DNA of 58,174 nt from Maricaulis sp. (GTDB lineage: Bacteria > Pseudomonadota > Alphaproteobacteria > Caulobacterales > Maricaulaceae): assembly GCF_030149425.1 (NCBI RefSeq), contig NZ_JASBRQ010000062.1:1-58174 (forward strand), given 5' to 3'. The notes beneath the pieces are model-generated. The model was not told the DNA's origin. It worked only from the letters and a program-made list of their open reading frames with translations, and did not search any database. How positions within the stretch are numbered: the first letter of the stretch is position 1; each line of letters starts with the position of its first letter. Position numbers and translations under genes: made by a program. Shown here in pieces: positions 27,318-35,000 of the stretch.

Positions 27318-28502
27318 TTGGCCGATACTCCGCCCTTGCTCAATGTCAGCGTCGATGGAAGCCACTTGTCCTGGATCGACAAGTATCTCGCCGTCTTCAC
27401 CCAGTTCTTTTACTGGCGGCAAGCCGACGGCTTTTTTTTCGATGATGTAGCGCTCTATCCCAGCCGGGACGTGTCGACGATTCAATCCGACAGCGTGCGC
27501 CGGCCGATCGCATCGCCTTACCTCTATTTTTATATCTATCTTTTCCTGAAGCCCGGCGTGTCACCCATTCTGGCGACAGCCAGGGCTTTGGGCGATATCA
27601 AGAAAATCTCGCTGACGGGCTCCGGAGGTGAGCAATCTGTCACCGCCCGGCTGGAAAAGGCGCTGGCCGATAGCCCGGTCGATTATTTCATTGGGCCGTT
27701 TGAGGCCTCCAACTCCCCGGGCTTGGTCATTCCACCGGCCCTGGCTGGCTCAAAGCTGCAAATCGACTTTGTCGAACAGGCAGAGATTAACGGCCAGATG
27801 GCGCGTATCCGCTCCGCGAGCGTGACGTTGCGGTTCCTCAACAGCGAGAATCAGATCGTCGAAATCATCGAAGCCTTGGTCAAGATCAAGGATTTCGGTC
27901 TGCCGCAGACGCTCAAGCTGGATAAGGAGCGCCCTTGTCGTCACGTCGATATCTACCGCGATGACCGAAATTTCCTGCTTGAGGTGGAGATCACCTATGA
28001 ACTGGAAAAGCAGGATGGGGTCCCCGAGCGTATTCATCAGCCCAAGCGTCATGTGTCGCCCCTGCTGCCTGCGCTTTATCTGTCTCCCGCTCTGGAAGTG
28101 TACACGCTGATCTATGACGGGTCGAAGATCGATTGGACCGGCGCTGGCTTGCTCGCCATGGTCCGCGTCACGGTCGACTTGCACGCCTGCGCCAGCGTCC
28201 CGGGTGAGGGAGGCATCGACCGACAATCCAGTTCATTGCCTTCCGTCACCTTGACACCGGACGGGGCGGCTAAACCCCTGCGCTCACGCCTGATGCCGGC
28301 AGGCCGGTCGGTTCGGTATGACTGGGTTGCTGTCTATTATTACTTCGATGGCCGCGCCGTCGTGATCGGGAATTGTCCCGACAAGCCGGCGGAGGGCAGC
28401 GACCTCGTGCTACCGGCCCGGCCTGATGCGAGGCCAGGCAAGGATTGTATCGAATTCGCGATCAACCCGGCCGGAGCCGAGCACCGGGAGGACTGGGTAT
28501 GA
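27318..28502 (+). CDS. Operon protein B: beta-rich protein, unknown function
   Basis: 394 residues from TTG 27318, which has CGAGG 6 bases upstream; an in-frame TTG at 27261 with GGAG would add 19 residues of unconvincing sequence. No signal peptide. The N-terminal 100 residues are aromatic-rich (FTQFFYWRQADGFFFDD, YLYFYIYLFL). The rest is beta-rich with alternating hydrophobic residues. The C-terminal segment YDWVAVYYYFDGRAVV...LVLP parallels the end of protein A (FDWVAEYVYEKAGVVEV...MTLP), so the two share a module. Its stop overlaps the start of gene C as ATGA, showing tight coupling. A gap of 173 bases separates it from gene A, with no terminator seen. I do not recognise a named family. 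Confidence 0.7.
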   Translation: MADTPPLLNVSVDGSHLSWIDKYLAVFTQFFYWRQADGFFFDDVALYPSRDVSTIQSDSVRRPIASPYLYFYIYLFLKPGVSPILATARALGDIKKISLTGSGGEQSVTARLEKALADSPVDYFIGPFEASNSPGLVIPPALAGSKLQIDFVEQAEINGQMARIRSASVTLRFLNSENQIVEIIEALVKIKDFGLPQTLKLDKERPCRHVDIYRDDRNFLLEVEITYELEKQDGVPERIHQPKRHVSPLLPALYLSPALEVYTLIYDGSKIDWTGAGLLAMVRVTVDLHACASVPGEGGIDRQSSSLPSVTLTPDGAAKPLRSRLMPAGRSVRYDWVAVYYYFDGRAVVIGNCPDKPAEGSDLVLPARPDARPGKDCIEFAINPAGAEHREDWV

Positions 28503-29593
28503 ACGTCGCCCTGACCGCGCCCCATGGACCCTTTCCGGCGGCTATAAACCGCGCGATCAGCCTGGCTGCTGGCGGATGCCGGTCGCAAGCCGAGGCGGCG
28601 ATGGCGGCTACCGGGCAAGCGATGAGGAACTTGCTCGATGGGCTCGGTGATCTGGCGACTTGGCGCCTGAGTACACTGACAGGCGACGGCTTTCCTTGCG
28701 AGCTCACCTTCACCACCGCCAATGACGCGCTGCGTTTGACCTGCGAGACCGGCGCGCCGCGCGCGGCTGGGTCGAAACGTCTCGGCGAGGTCGCCCGGTT
28801 GGCAGCTATGCTATCGTCGCCCGGTGTGGGCGCTGGGTCTGACCCGGGAGTGGATGCAGATTTGGCCCTGCTTGAGCGCCTGCAGTCCTGGCAGGCGCTG
28901 GGCCCGCTTGAGTTCGGTGCGTGGCTCGGGCTGAGGGTAACCACGGCGGGCCGGGTGGGTACCAAGGTTTATGCCGAAATGCCTGCTGCCGCCCAACCGG
29001 CGGCGCTACGTGATCTGGCCAGCTGTTTCGGTGTCGAGCCGGGGCTTCCTGGGCGCGAAAAGTCGCTCAGAATGATCGGCTTCACGCCCGGTCACAGCCG
29101 TCTGGAATATTATTTCGCCGTTCATGGGCTGCAGTCCTGGGAAATCGGGGCGCTGATGCACCCGCTCGGTCTGCACGGCCGCCGCGCAGAAGTTCTGCCG
29201 GTGTTCGAATCCGTCCTGGGACGGGCCTTGCATCACGCCTTGCCTTCACCCGTTTTCGGCTTTTCCTACGCGGTTGGCGGCGATGAACTCCCCGTTTTTT
29301 CCTTCTACGCCTTTGCCGATCACCTGTTCCGCAGCGACGCCTCCGCTCGGGCGCGGCTGCTGGAGTTCCTGCAGCGCCACGATCTGCAACTCAACGGTTA
29401 TGAAGCGGTCAGCGAACCGGTGCGCCAAGATGCGACAACCGCGCATGGCCATGGGCTGTTCGGCGTAGCACTGGCGGGTGATCTGCCGCCGGTGATCCAT
29501 GTCGGACTGCGTCCGCCACTCACCCGAGCACCTGATGCCGGGCAGGGTCAGAGTGACAAGATGCAACAGCCCGGAGGCGCGGGCTATGCATGA
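28499..29593 (+). CDS. Operon protein C: possible ABBA/DMATS-type prenyltransferase-like protein
   Basis: 364 residues from ATG 28499, overlapping gene B by 4 bases; CGGGAGGA lies upstream. No signal peptide. Residues 62-86 read GDGFPCELTF...LRLTCETG, which resembles the strand of DMATS-type aromatic prenyltransferases that carries the catalytic Glu (pattern DGxPxExS...RxxxEp). Residues 156-161 (KVYAEMP) resemble the K-x-Y pyrophosphate-binding element, and RLEYYFAVHG (201-210) and FSFYAFADHLF look like later barrel strands. The alternation of helices and paired strands fits an alpha-beta-beta-alpha barrel. This is motif reading, not a search result; the protein might be a non-enzymatic relative. 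Its neighbour D carries a terpene-cyclase-like motif, which supports an isoprenoid link. Confidence 0.5.
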   Translation: MNVALTAPHGPFPAAINRAISLAAGGCRSQAEAAMAATGQAMRNLLDGLGDLATWRLSTLTGDGFPCELTFTTANDALRLTCETGAPRAAGSKRLGEVARLAAMLSSPGVGAGSDPGVDADLALLERLQSWQALGPLEFGAWLGLRVTTAGRVGTKVYAEMPAAAQPAALRDLASCFGVEPGLPGREKSLRMIGFTPGHSRLEYYFAVHGLQSWEIGALMHPLGLHGRRAEVLPVFESVLGRALHHALPSPVFGFSYAVGGDELPVFSFYAFADHLFRSDASARARLLEFLQRHDLQLNGYEAVSEPVRQDATTAHGHGLFGVALAGDLPPVIHVGLRPPLTRAPDAGQGQSDKMQQPGGAGYA

Positions 29594-30473
29594 CCTGATC
29601 GAGCAGCTACCCCCATACCAGTCACCCGGCGGCATGTTCCTGTCCGAGGTTTATCTGCCCACGACTGCCGGCGAAGACGCCAATCTGTTCATCACGGCCC
29701 TGGTGGTCCGGGAGTTGACTGCGGCGCTCGCGGCCGGAGAGTTTGCGGGTGCGCATGAGCTTTACGAATTGCGACGCAAAGCGCTCGGCGCCTTATTGCG
29801 CGGCGAATACCCGGTCTATCAGCACGCTTACGCCTTCTACCCCCACGCGGCCCACCCGTTCTGGATCGGCGGCGTCTTGCCCGCCGATGCGGATGATACC
29901 TGTGTGATCAATCTGGAGCTTGTGCGGGCCGGTAAGGCGCCGTCGCATCGGCTCGACGAGGTGATCGAGCGCTATCTCTTGGTTTACCGGGCCCACGAGG
30001 CCTTCGAGCAGCATCTTACGGCACCTTGGCACGTGCCCGGGGCGTTTCTGACCTGGTTCTCGAGCCGGGATGAAGAGAACCCGCTGGACTGTTGCGTCAA
30101 CGCCAATGCGCTGGCCCTGATGGCCGTCGCCGGACGCACGGACAGCCCTGGCTATCGCCCAGCGGTGGCTCTGATTGAAGCAGGTCTGGACTGGGCCGGG
30201 GACCACCCCGGCCGCCTGCGCTCGCTGACCCCGTTCTATCCCGATGCGGCGGAGTTGCTCGCCGCCATCTCTCATGCCGTTGCCAGCGGAGCCGAGGCTT
30301 TGCGCGATGCCGAGGCCTGTCTGGCGAGGCGCTTGTCCGGCTGTTCAGACACCGACCCGGCCGGACGGGCGCTGTTTTCGAGTTCAACAGGCGATGTGAT
30401 CTGGAAGGCGCCAGTGCTTGCACTGGCACGCCGGGTCCGCGCCCTCAGCCTGCAATGCGGGGAATACACATGA
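29586..30473 (+). CDS. Operon protein D: alpha-helical protein with DxDDT motif (terpene cyclase/prenyltransferase-repeat-like)
   Basis: 295 residues from ATG 29586, overlapping the end of gene C by 8 bases. Almost wholly helical, with no signal peptide. D101-A-D103-D104-T105 in VLPADADDTCVINLEL matches the DxDDT acid motif of class II terpene cyclases such as squalene-hopene cyclase and of many alpha/alpha-toroid proteins. An aromatic stretch GAFLTWFSSRDEENPLDCCVNANAL (first part of a second repeat-like unit) follows about 80 residues later. At under 300 residues it could form only a single toroid, shorter than full triterpene cyclases. Function is not established: either a small cyclase or a toroid scaffold. 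Its stop overlaps gene E as ATGA. Confidence 0.55.
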   Translation: MHDLIEQLPPYQSPGGMFLSEVYLPTTAGEDANLFITALVVRELTAALAAGEFAGAHELYELRRKALGALLRGEYPVYQHAYAFYPHAAHPFWIGGVLPADADDTCVINLELVRAGKAPSHRLDEVIERYLLVYRAHEAFEQHLTAPWHVPGAFLTWFSSRDEENPLDCCVNANALALMAVAGRTDSPGYRPAVALIEAGLDWAGDHPGRLRSLTPFYPDAAELLAAISHAVASGAEALRDAEACLARRLSGCSDTDPAGRALFSSSTGDVIWKAPVLALARRVRALSLQCGEYT

Positions 30474-31093
30474 CCGGAATCATCGATGCGGCAACGCAAG
30501 CGGAATACAAGGACGAAGCTGGAGAAATCTGGACCTATTTTCAGGATAGCGCCAACAGTGCGCTTTACTATGTCGTCCAGGCTCCGGGACTGGCGGTGTC
30601 GTCGGGCGCGCCGCGCTTCCATCTCAGCGAAGCAGTGGACACCGACAAGAACTTCATCACGGCATCCTGCGATATCACCACCGAGCTCAAACCGCCGCCG
30701 CCTACGGTCCGGGCGGGCATCGAAGCGGCTCTGAAAGCCAAGGGCGTGGCGAGCCCGATCTACCAAGGCATGCCCTATCTTTCGACCGGGACCGGTCCGG
30801 AAAAGAATTGGGCTCAATTCAGCTTTGCCGATGCCGGCGGCACGGTCAGTCAAAGCCATCGCGCCATGCCGTCCCTGACCGGGCAGCAGCAGGCCAATTT
30901 CAACCTGTCCGGCCTGACTGCCACTGAGGCGCAATTCTTCAAAGACTATTTCAGCGGTGTGGAGAATGCCGGCACGGTTTCGATCTCCTACTGCCTCACC
31001 GTGCCCGCCCACCTGAAGGGCGTAACCGCTCGCGTTCAGTTCAATTCCGCCAAGGCCTACGCCTATCAGCGCACCTTCAAATGGGTGTCCTGA
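30470..31093 (+). CDS. Operon protein E: stand-alone copy of the protein A N-terminal module
   Basis: 207 residues from ATG 30470, overlapping gene D by 4 bases. No signal peptide. Read against residues 24-187 of protein A it follows the same course: SALYYVVQAPGL against SRIFYVTPQPQF, GVASPIYQGMPYL against GVSDPIFQTLAV, and SISYCLTVPAHLKGVTARVQF against IQYSVVVPSFMPAVTVELSF. The two are therefore paralogs in one operon. The role is unknown; a subunit that can replace or pair with the module in A is one possibility. It is followed by gene F after 30 bases with a strong ribosome site. Confidence 0.7.
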   Translation: MTGIIDAATQAEYKDEAGEIWTYFQDSANSALYYVVQAPGLAVSSGAPRFHLSEAVDTDKNFITASCDITTELKPPPPTVRAGIEAALKAKGVASPIYQGMPYLSTGTGPEKNWAQFSFADAGGTVSQSHRAMPSLTGQQQANFNLSGLTATEAQFFKDYFSGVENAGTVSISYCLTVPAHLKGVTARVQFNSAKAYAYQRTFKWVS

Positions 31094-31123
31094 CCTGAAG
31101 CTCCAGCGATCGGGAGGGATCCG

Positions 31124-32044
31124 ATGCCGTTACTTTTTCACCAGAACATGTGGCGTTACACCGGCGGCGCAGCTGCCCCGAGGCACAATGATTTTCATGC
31201 CCGGTTCGCGGCCTTCGACGCGGCCCATGGCGGCGGTCAGGTTATGGTCTGCGGCTTCACCGAAGTGATGAATAATAACGCCAACACCCGCAATCAGATG
31301 AGCGGGGCTGGCGGTGGCGTTAATCTGTGCGGCGCCCTGGGGTGCAACTTCCTGACCAATATCGGGGTCGGGCAAACCGCTTTCACGCCAATGGAATACA
31401 TAACCATTGGCGTAAACCCGGCAGCCAATCCGGTCCTGGTCGGGCGGTTGACCTTTCAGCCCACGTCCGGAGGTGGGCTGCGGCTTCGTCAGGAAACCGT
31501 TGCGCCCGGCGCTGTGACCCAGGCCTGGGAGAATAACTTCCCGGAACTCGCGGACTACCGCGGGATCGCATTCGTCATCCTTGATCTGCCAACTCACCCC
31601 GTCCGGAGGATCGCGGTTGGCTATCTGCACAACATGTATTCCCAGAGGGATAACCGGGCCGCGACGATGAATATGCTGCCCTATGCGGCACAACTCATGC
31701 TCAGCCAGTTCGGGTCAACCGGTCCGGCACCGGCGACGGAGGTCTATATCGGCGGCGATTTCAATTGCCCGGCCTATGACCCCCGCGGCACGCGCCGGAT
31801 CGGCTATATCTACACATCGTCGATCGGAATGACGGCGGCGCAGCAGCCCGCGCCCTATGCCCTGGCAGCAAACACTCCCGCTTTTCAGGCCGGGGGCACG
31901 CTCTGGTCGGGCAATCTCTATGACTATTGGTACTCCAACCGGAATGCCGGTCTGACGCCGCATCTCGACAATACCACCATCAATCATGCCGCCAATGCCT
32001 CAGCGTCCATGTCGGACCATTGCGGCGTCGCGGTCGGCATCTAG
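31124..32044 (+). CDS. Operon protein F: endonuclease/exonuclease/phosphatase-fold protein
   Basis: 306 residues from ATG 31124, with GGGAGG 6 bases upstream. The chain of DNase I-like (EEP) active-site motifs is complete: N8 in HQNMW, metal-binding E47 in GFTEV, H169 in GYLHN, D212 and N214 in GGDFN, D267 in LYDYWYSN and D298-H299 in MSDHCGVAV at the C terminus. The family includes nucleases, phosphoinositide and sphingolipid phosphodiesterases and nocturnin-like phosphatases, so the substrate is open. No signal peptide, toxin delivery domain or immunity-like neighbour is apparent. It is the only gene of the operon with a clear hydrolytic fold and lies directly before the giant gene G. Confidence 0.75.
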   Translation: MPLLFHQNMWRYTGGAAAPRHNDFHARFAAFDAAHGGGQVMVCGFTEVMNNNANTRNQMSGAGGGVNLCGALGCNFLTNIGVGQTAFTPMEYITIGVNPAANPVLVGRLTFQPTSGGGLRLRQETVAPGAVTQAWENNFPELADYRGIAFVILDLPTHPVRRIAVGYLHNMYSQRDNRAATMNMLPYAAQLMLSQFGSTGPAPATEVYIGGDFNCPAYDPRGTRRIGYIYTSSIGMTAAQQPAPYALAANTPAFQAGGTLWSGNLYDYWYSNRNAGLTPHLDNTTINHAANASASMSDHCGVAVGI

Positions 32045-32055
32045 GGGAGGGAGTC

Positions 32056-35000
32056 ATGGATTTCGCAACGCTTGAAATGGATTTTTCAACCCTGCAGGAT
32101 GTTGTCACCGGCCAGTATGATGCCGCTTCGAAAACCTTCAATTTCGACGCCGCTGCCTATTCCTCAGCTGCGATCAGTGATCTCAAATCGACCAAGCTCG
32201 GGCAAGTGAAATGGGCGCTGACCGGAGCGCCGGCTCCCGAGGTCGACAAGACCGCCAAGACGGTGACCGTGACAGGTCAGGCCAAAAGCCTGATAGGGTT
32301 AGCAAATGTCAGCGTGTCGATGGTCTTCTTCATCAGCGGTGAGGAGGCGCAGCTACTGGTCGCAGTGACCCTGCCGAAGAGCTGGAGCTTCACCAAGACT
32401 TACCCGGAGCTCAAGGGCACGGTTTTCGACAAGGTCGATTATGCCGGGACGGCAGCCGCGCCGATCCTGGGTTTCGCCTCGGCCAGCTATACCGATGCGT
32501 CCCGGGCCGGCTTTGAATTTGCCAAGGGCGCCAATTTCTATGGCGATGTCATAATGGGCGGCGATCCGCTCTCGACGCTGAAGATGATCTTCGGTGCCTT
32601 TACCAAGACTCACCTCTCCGGCGCGATTGAGGATACGGCCCACGGGCCGAATATGAGCCTCACGGTCGAACTTGGGGTGACGGCCAGTTTGGCTGACAAG
32701 TTCCCAATCCTGACAAAGCATCTCTCGCTGGCCCTGGTGAGTAATTTTGACGCTAAGGGCGCCGTCCTGTCCGGGTTGGAAATCAGCACATCGTTCGACT
32801 TTGGCGGTCATAAAGGGCTTAAAGTCGGGACCTATATCAACCCCTGGGGCACACCGGTCCTGCCAATCTCGGGCAGTTTTACCGGTATCAGCCTGCCGTC
32901 GATTTCCAGCCTCGGCCCCGAACTGACCAGCCTCATCGGCGCCGACGATCTCGCCAGCGCACTGCCGGAAGGGTATGGCGACCGCAGCCACCTGGAACTG
33001 CTCAATGTCGGTTTCACCCTCGATCTGAAGAGCTTCAAACCGGTCTCGGTCAATTTGATGATCGGAACACCTGAGGGGGACCCCGGCTGGTCCCTCGATA
33101 GCGTGGCGAAGCTGGAGCAGTTACGCTTCGCTGTGAATGTCGATAATCCGTTCGGCGGCGATGGTAAGCGGTCTCTGAAGCTAAGCGTACACGGCGAGGC
33201 GGACGTCAATATCGGCAAACAGACCGTCGACATGGTCGCTGACGCCAGCGCTACCTTCGTCTCCGGCGGCGATAACGCCTATTCTGTCAGCGCGGCACTC
33301 GCGCCGGGAACGGACCTGACGGTGTCCATGTCAGACCTGCTCGGGGCCTATGTTCCGGCCGCCAAGAATGTGCCGGATATCAATTTCGACAGCCTCGGGT
33401 TTAATTTCGACTTCAAGAAGCCGAAGAACCATTATGCCTTCTACGCATCGCTCGACAGCCAGCGGCCGGCCGAGTTCAAGTTCGGCGGCACGACCGCGCT
33501 CGTGATCAAGAGTGGCACGTTCAACGTCGCCAATGACAGCAACAAGGGTAATCCGGGCGGAAGCGTCACCGGGGCGATCGAGATTTTCACGATCGAAACC
33601 GATTTCAACTACACGATACCCGGTGAGTTCGCGGTCACAGCGCATTTCCCCGAATTCCACATCAACCTGGCCAAGGTCGTCGCCGATCTCGCCGATGCGT
33701 CTTGGGGCGCGCCCGACTGGTTCCCTGAGATCACTTTCCCCAAGACCGACCTCTATCTCGCTCACTCCACGGCCAGTAACACTGACACAGTCGCGCTACG
33801 GGCGGCTCCGGATATCGGGGTCATCGTGCTGCAGGTTCTCAAGGCAGGCGGAAAATGGGGCTTCGCCGCCGCCGTCGATCTTGATGTCGAGAAGATCGCC
33901 GCCTTCGCCGGGCTCGATGTCCTCAGCGAGATGGATGATTATTTCAAGGTCGATGATCTGCTCTTTGCCTTTGCCTCAGCTGATATGCCGGGCGGGTTTC
34001 AATTCCCGCCACCGACGGCGTTCCCGGCCGCTAAGAGCAAGGCCGTGGCCCTGCCGAGCTGGTCCGGTCCCTTGAAACAGGGCTTCTACTTCTTCGGTGG
34101 CATGACGTTTAATACCGCGAAGCAGAAGAACCTGACCCTTGTCGAAGACATGTTCTCCCTGCCCTCAAGCATGCATTTCGATCTATTCGTGATGATCGGT
34201 CTGAACCCGTCCAAGGAGGCCAAGGCGCAGGCCTCGGTGCGGGCAGCAAACGTCAAAATCGGCGATATCGAGTTTGCCGAACTTGAAGGTACGCTGGGCC
34301 TGCAGATGCAGGCCGGCGTCCCCTCCTTCTTCGTTGAGGGCGCGCTCACCACCACCATACATGACAATAATGGTGCCCAGACGATCAGCTCCCAGCCGAC
34401 CAAAAGCCGTGATCGTGATTTGACCGCCGCGCTCTCCTTCGAGCTCAGCGATAATGCCGCCTATCTTGCGGCGTCTATGATCGGACAGGTCAGCTTTGAT
34501 GCGATCACGCTGGCCGACCTTGTGATGGTGATCGGCATCGATTTTGAAGGTATTCCCAGCCTCGGGATGGCTTGTCAGATTGATCTGTCTTCCTACGACA
34601 CGACCTATGACAGCTCGATCGCTTTCTTCTTCGATTCCGGTAATCCGCAGAACTCGCTGTTTGCCGGTGCGGTTTCCGATATTCATCTCGGACAAGTGCT
34701 GCAGACCATTGTTGGCGAGATCACCTCCGGGGCGGACGAGCCGCCGGACTGGATGGTGTCGCTGTTCAACGAGGTCGCGCTGGAGGGCACGCAGCATTTC
34801 ACCTTGCCTGGAAGCGCTCAAGATGCGCTCGACAAGCGCGACTACACCGCCCTCTCCAGCGCTTTCAATTCGGCCATGAGCGAGCAAGGTATTGATGAGA
34901 CCGTGAGCTTTGCCGAGGCGACGACAATGATTGTTGTCGGTGGTCAGGAGGGCGTGCCGAACGGGCAATGGTTCATCACCAACTATCCCGCATCCGGCGT

